From Nipponacmea schrenckii (lineage: Eukaryota > Mollusca > Gastropoda > Lottiidae), in contig CM060200.1 in the NCBI GenBank assembly GCA_030562195.1, positions 5,766,001 to 5,830,000 on the forward strand: DNA of 64,000 nucleotides. The letters run 5' to 3'. Below are positions 1 through 14,700 of this stretch, piece after piece. The stretch's first letter is position 1; every line of letters begins with the position of its first letter. The notes beneath the pieces were generated by a model. That model saw only the letters and a program-made list of their open reading frames with translations. It had not been told where the DNA came from and searched no databases. The translations under genes were made by a program, and so were the position numbers.

Positions 1-334
1 TGGTCTTTTATAAGAATTTAATGCGTATTTTGTCTCCCAAGTCCTCATCGTTCGCATCTTGATTTGTGAACAGGTCAAAGAACACGTTTTTATTCGAGAG
101 ACTATCCTCTTGTTTAATTTCATATACATGAGTAACGGGAGACAACTCACGATACTGTATATATATATTTCAGACAATAATAAAAGTGTCCCAATAAATC
201 TAGGTAGTTTCGTTAAGTAAATGAATGATTCTTTTTTAACCTAGTTTCCCAAACGTATTATAGAAATGTAATCCCAATTTTAAGCCAAAAAAATTAAATT
301 AAACCCCAAAACTTTAAAAATACAATGAAATATA

Positions 335-546
335 AATTAACACAAAATTACTATTTTGATAGCCTATTTTACCTTATATAGAATTAAATATAATTATACA
401 CACAACAAGTCTTAAAGGAAATATTCAATAGAAATATAATAATTAACACAAAATTACTATTTTGATAGCCTATTTTACCTTATATAGAATTAAATATAAT
501 TATACACACAACAAGTCTTAAAGGAAATATTCAATAGAAATATGAT
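335..546. repeat. 106-bp tandem duplication
   Basis: Two nearly identical 106-bp units, each starting with AATTAACACA (335 and 441). A third start of the unit appears at 547 and then diverges. The near identity shows a recent local duplication. No coding content. Confidence 0.85.
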
Positions 547-556
547 AATTAACACA

Positions 557-726
557 GTACGATTTTGAAATAAATCTTAGATTTATTATAATAGCCAACG
601 TAATTATATTCTATTATAGGCCTATTCTGAAATTGAAAGTAAACACCACACAAAACTTGCTCTTACTTCCATGTTAGATTACGTTTTATAATAATACGTG
701 ACCTAAGATTTATTTTAAAATCGAAC
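557..726. mobile_element. small inverted-repeat element (MITE-like), copy A
   Basis: The ends form an imperfect inverted repeat of about 24 bp: the left end reads GATTTTGAAATAAATCTTAG and the right end carries its complement, ending in AAATCGAAC. The interior matches a second copy at 1579-1737 over most of its length, including the block AAAGTAAACACC and the block CTTGCTCTTACTTCCATG. No coding capacity, so a non-autonomous element. Confidence 0.6.
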
Positions 727-1578
727 TGATTGATAAAATATGAAAATCTACGTAGATATACAGTGATAGTCAATAGGCTACCTATATTTGTTACGTTATT
801 TGTGATCTCGAAAACAGGTGAGCTTAACACTTTTAAATCTTTTAGAATCGGGCTTTATTATTAGAACTAAAGAGTACAACTATCTTATAGATTATTCAAT
901 TCAGGATTAAGTGGCGGTCTAATTTTTCATTTTTTTTCTCAAAAGCCTCTGTAGCATGCTTAAATTTCTTAAACATGTGAAACATTTCACGTTATCATTT
1001 TAAGGTCTCTTATATCTATGTCTTTAATTGGTGGTATTGTATATGAGTTTTATTACAATAAACGCCACTGTAAATATCAACATAGGCGTACGGGAGGGGG
1101 GAGCAGGGGGGACGACGCATCTCGACATATTCGGACACTGAAATTCACTTATTTCATGCAATATTCCAATAAAATCTTGTTGAATTTTGTGCATGGATAT
1201 GAAATCGTTATTGATGAATATTCTCTTTTGTGCATGAATTCCGACATTGTGAGCATATTTCATGTGTTTTTATCACCCCTCTCGTCCAATAATCAACCCC
1301 CAATTATGCCCCAGAAGTCAGAATGAAACAGATTGAATGTAGATTTTCAAAATTTTCTGGGGGAGGCCTATGAATATCAACAATTAATACTTAAACATGT
1401 ACATACTTATATATAACAAATTCAGATCAAGTTGAGTCTATATATTTGCAGGAATAATTTACCTTATGATTTTACGTTTGTCAATAGTAACCTGACCATT
1501 TCTCGCTTCATTTCAAAGCTTAAAACGTCTGTGTATGGGCGGATAATTATTTTTATTATTTAACCTAATTATATAATT

Positions 1579-1737
1579 TCGTTTAAAATAAATCTTAGGT
1601 CATTTATTATGATAATACGTAATTATATTCTATTGTAGGCTTATACTGAAATCGAAAGTAAACACCGCACGAAACTTGCTCTTACTTCCATGAAGTCTAA
1701 TATTGCGTATTATTATAAGATTTATTTTGAATTGAGC
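1579..1737. mobile_element. small inverted-repeat element (MITE-like), copy B
   Basis: Diverged copy of the element at 557-726, in the same orientation, with the same AAATAAATCTTAG left end and the matching right end. Substitutions and small indels against copy A indicate independent ageing. Confidence 0.6.
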
Positions 1738-2357
1738 TGATTGATTAAATATAAAAGGCTGCTCAGGACTTTTTTAGTGTCAGAAGACAGACCTAGTCTA
1801 TAGGCTGTAAACTCAAAATAAGGTAAGATATTTTAGAATTAGATCGCAAGTTTATCATAAATGAATCCGGGTTTAATAACAGTTCACTGTAATTAATTCA
1901 TTATTACATAATAAAGTAAAACTCAGGTTCGCTTCTCTGTTCCATTTGAAAAGACGTTTACCCATTTCCCGCTGTACAACTGGTCTTAATTGTCAAGATT
2001 TCTTCAATCACGGGAGGTAACTCTTGATACTGAAAGTATATTCAGGTCTTAGTCCGCTAATTCATTTGCCATCTATTTCCATGTTAAATCACAAAATTCA
2101 ACCTTCTAGAACTTTTTCCAGAAATCTCGTTGAAAACTTTCTTATATGCCACATGAAAGCCAGGCCAATACTTGGTTTCTGTACAAAAATCCAATATAGC
2201 ATGACCATGAAAATTTTGAACTAAACAAAATGAAAGTAAACCACTACATTTTATCAACATCCGCTTGACTGTCACTGCACACAAAACCACTATTTTTAGA
2301 AATAACCTTCCGCCAATTAAATTTCTCATTATCTCAGAAATTCTAAAAGAAAATGCA

Positions 2358-2620
2358 ATTTCAGACATCAAATTTCAAATCTAGACCAAAAATTAGTCCA
2401 AAATGGGCATGCAAACACCCCCAAAGGAAGGGAGAAAGAAGGATTTCTAAAAATAGAACGGACTAAATTCGGGTCCACCAATTCATTTGCCATCTGTTTC
2501 AATTTCAGACATTAAATTCCAAATCTAGGCCAAAATTAGTCAAAGCTGGACATGTAAAAACCCCAAAAGGAAGGGAGAAAGAGGGTTTCTTAAAATAGCT
2601 CGGACTAAATTCGTTACAAT
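2358..2620. repeat. direct repeat of about 145 bp
   Basis: A block beginning TTTCAGACAT occurs at about 2359 and again at about 2503. Both copies run through a GGAAGGGAGAAAGA motif and a GGACTAAATTCG motif. The copies differ at scattered sites. No coding meaning is apparent. Confidence 0.6.
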
Positions 2621-4929
2621 CATTAGCATAAAATGTATTTTGTGGTCCGAGTCCTATATTAAAACCAAATACAGACACAGATATCCTATATAGGATGTCC
2701 ATGAAGGCAGAGATAAAATTTCATTGCGTCAACTGTGTTAGACGAAATCAAATACAGGCAGTGCATGGATAATTCTTTTATATTAATTGTGCCTTATTAA
2801 TTTTTAAATATAAGATTATATGTGTGCATAATGTGTATTAAAGGTATAGCTTCGCATAAATGTCAATGAATTCCTAAAATAATTTGTTTACTAAGTGAAA
2901 ATTTCAAAAATGCTTTTCCCCTCAAATTCAATACATACAATAATAATATTATGTAAAACGTAAACAGAAAAAGTCACCCAAGACTTTTTAAATTGATAAT
3001 CGGAATGTTTGATAATGCACTGTATATAATATATACATAAGCGCGGGAACAGGGGGAAAAATGAAATAAAATAATTATATGTACCGGGTAGCCTAAATAT
3101 GTAGTTGTCTCATAAGGCCATATTTGCAAATTTCCTTGGTTTTTTAACCTTCGAAGCTGGTAATACAATCAAAGAATATAAGTTTCTCTATCACGATCAA
3201 ATTATTTGAATAAATAATAATTGTTGTCTTAATTCTTTTGAGTTATCTCCCGTAATTCGATTGATTTTGAAATATAGGTATATGAATGATAACAGTTTTT
3301 TGACTTTAAAATAGTTTGCCCCCCCCCCACCCCCAACCTAAAATTTGTTCCCGCGCCCCTGAATATATAGGCTATATTTAAATATTACTATAATAATCCG
3401 TGTTAGACTTTTTGTGTGTGTATGAAAAGTGTACGCCCTTTCTAGAGTTTCCTTATGTTTAATTCTAAAGAATGTAAATCAATAGGCATATTAAGTAATA
3501 ATCGGTATGGCTATGTAATGGAAATTCTTAACTTCTCACAAGAATAGAATATTTAACTGATACTGGTTGGATGAACAAGTTAGGTTGTAATAATACAACC
3601 ACCGTGTGAGTGTGACAATTCCAAGAAAGTCAATGAGTGTCAAACTAGGTCTATGGAAACCGAAACTAGAATTAAAACTCGTGTTGTATTCAAGTGACTA
3701 ATAACGTTTCCTAGAAATAGTCAACAACTTGTGCAGTAATTTTTTACCAATACACTATTCACAAATTGAAGCGGGATATAGGCTATCAATTATGAATAAG
3801 TCAACCTGAATGAAACGAAAGCCCCTCGGCTACATTTAATTTTACATGTGTATTATGTAATATTGTATGGTAGGTAAAGAATACTTATGTTTTGATTGAA
3901 GAATTCATTGAGTTTTATCGATTTATTCCGTTTTTAGTGTAATTAATTCATGCTAGATCTAATAGGAGACCTGTTACGTATTATGATCGACCTACAAATC
4001 TCTTTGTTTTGGTCTAGACTGAGATAAATATAGTAACAAAAACATTAGTTGCTTCATGTTGTTATATATAGGCCTATCCATTATTTTGGTCTGTTTTATA
4101 GGAAATTATAGACTCGGATCATTCAATGCATGTTGAGGTGACTTGTGTTGTAAATCAATTATGCAATATTGTCTTATTGAAAAACAATAACCATACTTAT
4201 CAAACTTAAGAGTGCACTTCAGACAAGAAAGGGGGTTTCCCAGAACACACAGTATAACGAGGCTACTTAACCTTTTTTTTTTCTAAAAATGTTCGGTTTT
4301 GTTGGGCTTGGTGATTGGTATTTGAGACAACAGAAGGTAAAAAACTTACCTACTTTGGAAATAAATAGTGACAATAATTTGGAATACCGGTATTTAAATT
4401 TTAATTTAAAGCAAAAGATACTTATGAATATCCGGGCCTACCTACTCTCTCTTATTTTGACGTTACCGATTCTGCCTAGTCCTATCTTAATGTCGATTAT
4501 GTGAATGGGAGTTTGTGATCTAAAATAGGCCCTTTTTGCAAAATCATTCACTTCCGGTAGGGTGTCTAGTATTTTTTTTACCAGGTTTGACGTTTGTATT
4601 GGGTATCAAAAGGAAACAATTAGGAACAGAAAGCTTCATTTGCACTATATGATAGACCTAGGTCCAAATTTGAAAATAGAGTCGTGTCTGTTTGTCATTG
4701 GAGCGGTATACTAACTGACATATTCTCTCCTATATTGCTAATTGTAAAGGAAGGCAATGCGCAGGTCAATGTGTCTCACTGGTATTGAAGATAGACTGCT
4801 GTCCGCTGACAGTTGAACAGCATTGGCACCAATCCTTATCCGGTTGGTTATGGGTAACTTGCTAGGCCACAGTAAGATAGTAGTTAGACGTCATCCTAAA
4901 ATGCTCAACTGAACATTTTTTGTTTTTAG

Positions 4930-7900
4930 AGCTTCAACATGTATGAGAATATACATATATGCCGTGTATGTATTGAAGATTCATTGTATAAAGCCGAAAA
5001 GAAAGTCAAAGATGGTGAATTTACTTCAGAGTATGGGAGAAAGTGGTTTGATCATATTAAGGGTGTAATAGATAACATCTTCAGCATCAACGTTCCCAGT
5101 AAATATGATCCTAAACCAGAAATAATATTCCGCTTGGGTCAAAGTGTTCAGGTTGGTATCTATAGCCTGTCGCTTCCCCACCCAGCATCTGATTAGCTTT
5201 TCAGGGGATTTGCAAGCTTGATGAATGTTTATACTTTAAAATTAGCAAGGCTGGTCCATGCATTGTTAGATTGGTTAGACGGTGAATGAATTAAACGAAG
5301 AGTTTTCTTTCATTCGTTTTTTGGTAAAATCGACGAAAAAATGGACGAAATCTTAAGAAATGAATAATGATAGCATAGCAATGTGGGTGTACAAACTGCC
5401 ATTGCCCTCGACCGAAACGTCGGCCTCTATTCCAGCCTCTGATATATATTTTGTCAGTTGTTGTCTGTTGGTGTAGGTTGTAGATACAGCAAAACGATGC
5501 CTGTTTTTGTGGCCAATCAAGACCTTAAACGCAACCTAATGTCCTAGGGACGCAGAATCACGCTATATACTAACAAATCTAAGGTAATACTAACAGTGAT
5601 GCCAAACTAATTTATAGATAGTTCGACGTTTTTTTTTTTACAAAAAAACGCACATTTTAAAGGCGGGGTTTCCCCCCATAAAACAGGGCTTATTTTTATG
5701 GCTCTTTTCCGGCCGACAGCTACAGTTGCCCTATCTGTCTTCCCACAGCGGTGATCGCAACGAATTTCCTAGTGTTTGTCGATTCGATTCGATTCGATTC
5801 TACAAAATAATACCTCGCAGGATACAGCATTTGCTATACTAAATACATGCTAGAGGCCAATATGTCCTAAGTATGTTTTAAGTAACCTTCATATAGTATT
5901 AAAAAATAATAATTGTGGCGGTATTAAAATAAGACGTAACTTTTTCAGATTAAAACAGAAGACATAGAAGAATCGTTACAGGCCCAACTTGGACTCCTTC
6001 GTTACACTTTTTATGGTGAGAATTTTCTTACAGGTCATGTTTCGATTGTTTCAAAATCACTGGATGGTTATGTCATATGTTATAAAAATAACACCAAATT
6101 AAATGTTAAGTTGATGTGGATGACAAGATAAGAAAAACAATTAAATATGCTAAAGAACAACGATAGATCAGATCTATATTATGTTCCTAGAAACGATAGT
6201 ATATTACCAATACCTACGTTAGATGGATAATAGGCCTATTGCACCGGTGCTAAAGTAACATGATCTCTATAGGCTTTCCCAGATATGACTTACATATAAG
6301 AGTTAAAAGACCTGTTGAACAGTACAGTGTTTAAAGATTTGGTTTTGATTTGATTTGAAATGTTGATTTAAATCTTTTTCTTCACTAGATTCTAAAGAGA
6401 TTTAGATATGTGCATAGTGGACATTGATGGCATAGATCTGCGCCGTTCCAATTTTCAGTCATTCTGGTGCCGTTGTACTACAACTATAAGTTTCCGATTT
6501 AATATCAGGTTCTGCGAAAGACACCATGTTACAGATAACCATCACACTCTTACAACCAATTTTGATTGAACAGAATTATTTCACTTCAATAATGAACTGA
6601 ATGTTTTTTTTAAATAAATATTTCAGTTGTTTCAACAACACCAGCACTTAGTGATTTTAAAGATGGAGAGTTGGGAATAAACTTCGACTTAAAATACTTT
6701 AGAGATGCGATTATCAAAATAAAGTCTGGGTTAACTGGGTTAAGAGAGACACAACTGGATGGGGTAGGCATTTAGTATTTTTTGAGTTAATTTATCACAC
6801 ACTATATTTAACATAGTAAATGTAGATAGATGTTCTTACAAAAGATTTTCCCTGGCTTGAACTCCTCCTTCCCCCTCTTTACGTGTATGTGATATGATAA
6901 TATAAGGTAACATTATGATTTATTTGTTAGATTTTTCAAGAATTCAAGATTTTTTATGGAATAGCAGAACTGAATTTTACTACAAACGATACAGCAAGTT
7001 TGTTTATTGCTAATACATGTAAAGAATTAATACCACTATTTCAACATACGTTCAATGCACTCTATTTTGATTTTTGGTTGATGTGGTGTAAGATTCTGGT
7101 GAAAAAGGTAATGACACCGGTACATTCATTAAAGTGATACTGGGTCCCAACATGGACCTCCAAATTAAGTTCTAAAGAATGGTCAATATGTGTATATTTT
7201 CATCAGTAGACATACCTGGTGTCATTAAGTAACAGAATCCCTTTAAATCTAGAAAATTCAAAAAAACTGAGTAATGGTCGAAAAAGGCTTAATCAATTTT
7301 TTAAGCATTTTTCAAAAATCAATTGGATTTTTATGGATAATTACTGATTTTGGGGGATTTATCGGATTCTGTTATGTTATTTATGGCAGCAGGTTTATCT
7401 TCTGACAAAAATATGCTCTTATTGGGCAAATTTAAATTTTATGTTCATTCTAAGGAGCAGTATTCCTTGAATATGTTGCAAATAGTGAACTTCATCGAAT
7501 CCAATCCCAAATAGTGCTCAAACTGCATAAGCCATGAGCGAAATATACAAAAGTATAACAATGTGCTTTTCGCATATCATCATAATGGGTTTAAATACAT
7601 ATATATCAGATTTCCGTTCAGGTAAGTGATAGTTAAGAAAATATGCTATTATTATATTATATATTATAGCTTATATTTTTAGATGACTAGGCTACATCCA
7701 TTAAATTTAAGATTCGTGTTTTCTTTTATAGAATGAATGTGATAAGGTAATTGCTGCATGTGGTTCACATGGTGAGTTAAAGTAATAAACTAGTTTGATT
7801 TTGTAACTACATTCCTCTGGCTTATGAGGGTGTTACTGATCTATACAAAAGAAATTTATATCTTTTCGTGATTCACCGTCATTAAAAGGATATTGTTGTC

Positions 7901-8791
7901 TATATAATTGCTTAACCAGAAGACAGAGCTTGTTTTTCTTACCTTGTAAAGGATGGAGATTGCTGTAATATTGTCCAAATTTCCCTGACACAATCGACCC
8001 CAGAACATCCTGAATGCCAAAAGATCTCTATGAGTTATCTCGTTATAGCTGAAGAAATATTGATTTTCGAAATAACTCGCAAACATGTAACTTGCACTAA
8101 GATTCCGAACTCCACCTACAAACTATTTATCTACTCATATTCTCTTTGAATAACCTTAGCTTATGCATTCAATTTTAGATATGGAGATTCTTAGTAATGA
8201 CCAGAAAGGAGAATTATTTGAACTAAAAGCCAGAGCTTATGAAGCGAAAAAAATATTAGCCTTAGCCATTGAAAAGGCCAAAAACGCAAAAGAATTTTAT
8301 TCGGTAAACTTTATTTTCATACGCCTGAAACTTAATAGAGTCATGCATGAAATTGTCCAAAAAATTGAAAATATGGAATCAACAATCTAAAATTGATATA
8401 AATGTCTGATGTACGAGTGTATTCTTGGTCGACCATCATTACATGATGGACTTAAACATATCTATTCTAACCGCTGTTTTGACACTCTCGGTTATAGAGC
8501 CAGAAAACTTCACCCTGTTGCAAGGGCATTTTCGGCATCTTAAATTCTCAAGAAGATACAGGTTTTTAAAAAAGCCTACTAAGATACCTATGATTAACCT
8601 AACACCGATATATATCATTTTTTGTGAATGAATTTTAGAACGAAAGGAAAAAAGAACAAATGAGTGATTATATTAAGTATCTGGAGGATAAAAATAGTAA
8701 AACCGTTCAGAAGCCACTAAATACTAGTAATAACGCAACTGTGGTAGAACAGAACACAGATATGGACCAAGATAATATAAGCCCTTATAAG
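4930..8791 (+). CDS. HELZ2-like gene, exons 1-7: N-terminal cassette 1
   Basis: Exons: 4930-5151, 5949-6015, 6627-6763, 6931-7107, 7732-7771, 8179-8303, 8639-8791, with phases 0,1,0,0,1,0,0 at their ends. All have good acceptors and donors. The encoded segments are helical and charged. Exon 1 has a Cys-x-x-Cys (ICRVC) and the motif KDGEF. Exon 6 carries a repeated-helix pattern rich in Ala and Lys (AIEKAKNAKEF). Exon order, phase and sequence match exons 8-14 and 15-23, so this is one unit of an internally triplicated region. The helix pairs suggest TPR-like scaffolding, but I recognise no named domain. Confidence 0.65.
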
Positions 8792-11700
8792 GTATACATT
8801 TAGAAATAAAATATAATATTATCGGCAAGATAAATGGTTTTCTTGTTTTACCTAATATTAAGTAAACAGAATTACAGTACTTTATGATTTATATGGAGGC
8901 AGTAGATTTCTTCAAAAACCAACCCTGAATAGGAAGTGACGATGAAAGCTTTACCAGATATTTCAGATGCAACGTGTATTACAATACATACACGGTACAG
9001 CCGATTTTCACCCTTCCGATTCCCCATTTAGAATCTTAGGTCTATATGTAATTAACTATGTAAAATGAAATGACTGACCTTAATGTTTTGTCGTTGACCT
9101 TCTAATATTATAAAGTAGAGAAACCAAAGACACGCATATAATTTTTCTATCGATGCTTTACTTTATAGGAACATTTTGTATTTGATGGTTACATTGAACC
9201 TTTGCTGATCAAGCTGGAAGCTCAATTGAAATCCGGTAATTTTCAGATGTCAGAAGTAAATCAAATGACCCAAGACTTAAATGACTATTTTGAGAAAAGA
9301 AAGGAGGATTTGGGCGAACTAAAGCTTTTATTAAACCATAGGTTATGCATGTTTATCAACGTGGAGGTAAGGACACCATACAGCATTTTTATATGCCGAT
9401 CTAAAATTTGGAGCATATATAGTCGTCATCAATGGCCGTCTGTCGGTCCTTCAAACGAAATCTTAAAAGTCTGGAAGTCACACTTCTTGACTGAATTTGA
9501 CGAAACTTGGTGAGATTGTTTATTATCAGCCATGGATAAACTCCATTGAAATCATAAACTGGAAAAATATTGATTGTTGCCCTCGTTTAGTTTTAGCTTG
9601 TTTGATTGACTCATTCCTCATACGATGAAAACAAAAAATCCAGTTGATCTATCTAGAGTCCCTTTTCAAGGAATGCAACAACGGGTTTGTGTCAAGCGAA
9701 AATTTAGGTATACCTGCTTTTCATAAATTTCCCTTAACTATGGGGAGAAACATGGGAAGGGGTATAGCGAAGATTAAGATATACCTGCTCTTTTCATATA
9801 ATTTCCCTTACCATAAAAGAGGCAGTTGTGGAAATGTGCAATAAAGCATAAATATTGTAGTCCGATTTTGACAAAACTTAATAATATTCATCATAATAGC
9901 CCCCCAAAAAACAGCCAAATGTTCTTCTTAAAAGTCAAAGTTGCCTTTGGGTGTATATTTCCTAGCATGGTCCTAGATGATAGTTGCTAGTTGCTTTGAT
10001 CTAAGTGGGAAAGTATAGAGTTGTATAAACTATTGTAAGCTATTCAGAATTATACCTTTTTTACATCGCAGGGCAACTTAGACTTTTTATTATGAATGAT
10101 AGTTTAATAGATTTTGATGAACTTCTTTGTTGATATCGATAGCATTGTGCCCATTCATATTCAAAAATGGCTTTGAAAGCTACAGAACTTCACAGTTTCA
10201 TTTGTTTTTCTTTTGAAACTTGGTAGGATATGCGTTTTGTGGTTTGAAAGGAGTCCGGGTGTTTCAAAATGATTCTTGAATGGTAATGCATGAAAATGTG
10301 TGCTGTATAACAGGTTGTTTCTCTACAAGGCGAATTTGTATACGAAATTTCTAGCTAAATTATTTTTTTTGATGAACTTTGTAGAATATGCATTACTTCT
10401 TTCAATGGATTTAGTACTGGGTGTTTCAAAATGATTTATGGTAACTGCATAATAATTTCGACGAAGGTACTTCCGTCTTTATCAAGCAATGATATCATTA
10501 TTTATTAAAGTAATTTTTATCCATATAATTGTGTTGAGTTAATTTTATGATTGACTTTCAGAATATGCCCCAAGATGATATCCAATATATAATGAGTGTT
10601 ATCAGATTTTATACTAATGGTAGGTAAACTATAGAAAACTATATTTACTAGCAACAATTACTAAATTGAAAATAGAAGGCTCTGCCACAGGTTTAAATCA
10701 GTGTTCACTAAGGTTAAGGCTAATATGTTATATTCAAACTTTAAGTACTTGTTAACAAAAACATATTCTATTCGCCCCTGCCAAATTTCTGGTTTTATCA
10801 TCGTCATACCTATACGATTACGAACATCTTTCTCACCATGTGAAAATGAGGCCACTCCTTGGCACGTTAAGCTGTTAGGGGCCTGCATCACAGTGATCTT
10901 GTTTTGCTTGCTTATTCAAAATTTCTATGTATTGTATGAATTAATATCGAAGAGATTCACTTTCCTTAAATATAAATTAAAGGGATCAATTTTCATTTTG
11001 GTCTTATTGAATATGTTAAAATGATTTCCAAATAATTTCAATTGTTTTTTCTTATAAACCGAAACAATTTACTTTGATATATATTCCAGTGTTGGTAGTG
11101 ATTGACAATTCATGTATGATTGACGTTGAATACCATGGGAAACCCACTGTTAAGGTTTTAACGAATCTTTTTGATATTCTCGAAAAGTCTTATGGACTAT
11201 TAAGTAGAAGTGAATTCTCATCTCAGGTAAATGCTTACTGTTGAATACACGAACATTACTGTCACAATTAGGTAGGCTACGTTGATTGTATCTATTAAAT
11301 GGTTGAAGAAATGTATTATCTTGCAATGAAAACATACTTACACTTAAGTTGAAAATAAGAGGCCATGTAGTAATTTGAGCAGTTTGAAATAAAGAAATAA
11401 AACATGTGAAAACAAGGATTCCACCTTACGTTTACTGAAAAACTCTGTCTGCAGTCATGGATCAGATAATTTCTTGGTATGGTTTTTATACGCCCACATG
11501 AATATGTTGAGGTATATTGTCGTCGCCCCTGTCCGTCGGTCCGTCCGGCAACATTTGTTGTAGACACAATAGAAGCTACAATTTTGTATTTGATTTGTAT
11601 AAAACTTAGTGTGAGCATTAGAATTGATAAGACAGCAGTCAAGTTTAATTTGGACGATTATTCGTTGTAGACACAATAGAAACTACAATTTTCAATGGAT

Positions 11701-14700
11701 TTTTGATAAGACGGTAGTCAAGTTCGAATTTAAAGATTTTTCGATGAACTGTTTTTTAGTTATTGCCCTTGACTTAGTTACATCACGTCAAAATTTATTG
11801 TTGATGCAATAGGAGCTTCAATTTTCTATGGATTTTAATGAAACTTGGTATGAGCATTGGAATTGATAAGACGGTAGTCAAGTTCGATTTTAACGATTTT
11901 TCGATAAACGGTTTTTGAGTTATTGCCCATGCCTCTATATTTGTTGTAGACACAATAGAAGCTAAAATTTTCAATCGATTTTAATGAAACTTAAGGTGTA
12001 AGCATTGGAATTGATAAGACGGCAGTCAAATTTGAATTTTAACCAATGATTGTTTAGTTATTGCCCTTGACTTTTTAAAAAATTGCGTCAGAAATTTTTG
12101 TGGGTGAAAAAGAAGCTACAATTTTTTAATATATTTGATGATATATGAGTATTGAAATAGATAAGATGGTGGTCAAGTTTGAATTTGATGATTTTCCATG
12201 AATAGTTTTTAAGTCTTTGCCCTCGACTTCAATATTCAGTGAATTTTTTTTTTTTTGAGTTATTGCTCAATTTATTATTCAAATTCAATGCTGCCAGTGG
12301 GCGTATGTTACCTTGCCTGGCAATCTATCTTTTCCCACGTTACTCACTGGGTCAACCCATTTGAAACTGCTGCAGTGCCTCACATCCATTAGATACAGAT
12401 TTATAGCCGTTGTCCGAAAAATATTGAAAACGACGTGGTTTCTTTTAACATGTATATCACATTTGTTTAACTCGGTATATTATAAGAAAATGAAAATTAT
12501 TTTAGAAAATTTTACAGTGTGACGATATGCCCATTCAAAATTGGATTATTGTCGTCACCCACGTCCGTTCGTCGATACGTTTATCCACAATTACTCATAA
12601 ACGGCCCACAAGGCTCACATCTTGACGATATTTCACGAAATTTGAAGTATAGTTCCTTTATTTTAGATGATTAAAGATATTATTAAGTTTAGAAGCAGAG
12701 CATGTGAGATCAAACATTTTCCAGCGTGTTATTACGTAGCTGAACGGATTGACATCCTTGTTCAAAAATTGCCTGCTAATGACGATAATATAGATCTGGC
12801 AACAGAAAATACAATTGAAATGGTGAAGTGCATAGATATTCAGGTAGAAAAACGTACATTTAACATTTTTGTGACCTATCATTTTTGCAGCCTATGTATA
12901 TCTATCTACTCATCAGAGTTATATGGTTTATAGGCTATAGTCGTCAATTTAGGTGACCACAACACAACCCAGATAAAAATTATAACACTTTTTTTTTATA
13001 TCTTTATGATTGTGGAGATTATGAAGGGAAAGTGTTATATTGGTGGCACCAGCTTCCTGAGAGATACAGATAGGCTAACTTAATAAGCTGACAACACTGT
13101 CGATTGACATTCCGAATTCTCCCAGAAAACATGAGAACGTGAATTCTGACACATTTTTGGAGCCAAAAACGTTCAGATATCGTATTTTGAATTATGTAAT
13201 TAATGATGATTTTAATAGCCACTCAAAAATCCACTGGGAATTTTGAAAAGCAAAGGAAGCCTCATCTAAACGGAAATTAGCCGTAATTTCATTACTCATA
13301 TTTTTGTCGCATAGCCTAGAAGGTTGTTCTTTACCTGAAACAACCAAATTATTAAGTGAATAATGCTCTGATTTTTTTACCTTAAAGCAATGCCAATCAT
13401 AACCAAACAATGTTTAAATAGAGCATGTTTTATTCTTCAAAAGACAACTGATATAGAAAGAAATGTATTGGCTCTATGACCACCGAAAATATATATTAGT
13501 TGTTCTTAAACAAGTTACTTCAAAGGATATACGCCTGGCAGAATAAAGGGAAACATTAAATTAAACGTTAAATGAAACGAAAACGCTTTAGTTCTTAAGA
13601 GTCAGTTTTACTATTCTGTTTCAGATATATCCTGACCTAATACTACAATTAGTTATAAACAGTAAGTTTATATTTCAGAATAACAATCAGCTATATGTTA
13701 TCTATACTTAGCGTTTGGATGGGACTATAAACAGAGGCCCCGTGTGCTGTAGAGGCTGTACACGTTAGGGATCCCTGGACAGTTGGAAATCGCAAAAAGA
13801 GTAGGCTAATGCCGCTGTCCTGGCAAAATTCCACACATTGCACACTGCATGGCGTTGTCCGTCTTCATTAGCCCATAAGGTGCAGAAGATTTGGATGTTA
13901 AACTCCTTTCATTTCATTTATTTACGTTATCTATACGTATAAGTTTAAAGTTTCTGAACCGAATAAGAAAGCTAGACAATAAGATGAAGTCACTGGAAAG
14001 ACTTGTATTGCCATCATTTAACACAGAATTTTACGCTTTGGAAATGAAATTTTTTAAACGTTGCTAAGACAACACGAGGTTTTTTTGTTTTTTTTAAATG
14101 TATGGTCATCCAATCATGTTATGTTTTGTATTTTGTTTAATGTAGCTTTACCATGTTGTCGAAACGATACACACAAGGCAATGCTATTAGAAATAAAATC
14201 CAAAGTTTATCAATATAAAGAGATATACAGTCTAGCTATAGAAAGCGCTAAAGAAGCAAAAGAAACGTTTACGGTAAGACTATATCAATGTACCCTCTGA
14301 AATTCGCACAAAGGTATTCAGTTAGATTGTGCTGAATTTATGCAAATCTCATCTGTTGGAGTTGGGTAATACAATAAATCCCGTCTAAACCAGCACCCGA
14401 GATCAATGGAAAATATTGGTTTTGATGGTTTTTCGGTTAGTGCTATTTATCTAAATAAGGTTCTATCTCGTAAGACAACATTCTGATACGTAGAATGGTT
14501 TTTATATCAAAATCGTCATTTTTTTTTTGTCAGGATGATGAAAATAAAAATAGAATATTGCAACACATTGATTTCTTGCTATCATTAAAAGAGGACAAAG
14601 AGAGAAGACAAGATCTGTTGAGGTTAGAAGAAATGAGAATACCTTACAATGAAGAAGCTGAAGAGGAATATTTTGATTCTTTGGTAATTGCTTATACTGA

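Larger units (their letters stand above)
1..4929. other. intergenic or far-upstream region, no gene recognised
   Basis: No open reading frame here is longer than about 100 codons, none has a recognisable motif, and none joins into a splice chain. The region is AT-rich with scattered small repeats, listed separately. A 5' non-coding exon and the promoter of the HELZ2-like gene should lie here, because its first visible coding exon starts at a splice acceptor (4928-4929), but I cannot place them. The short frames at 1018-1326 and 4289-4504 look like chance reading of AT-rich DNA. Confidence 0.6.

Noticed and set aside
4289..4504. 71-codon frame as first exon of the HELZ2-like gene
   Set aside because: No in-frame donor joins it convincingly to 4930, and the composition is like the surrounding non-coding DNA.
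11316..11812. Several open frames of 60-108 codons on both strands
   Set aside because: They fall at the edge of and inside the GTGGGCGTAT repeat element.
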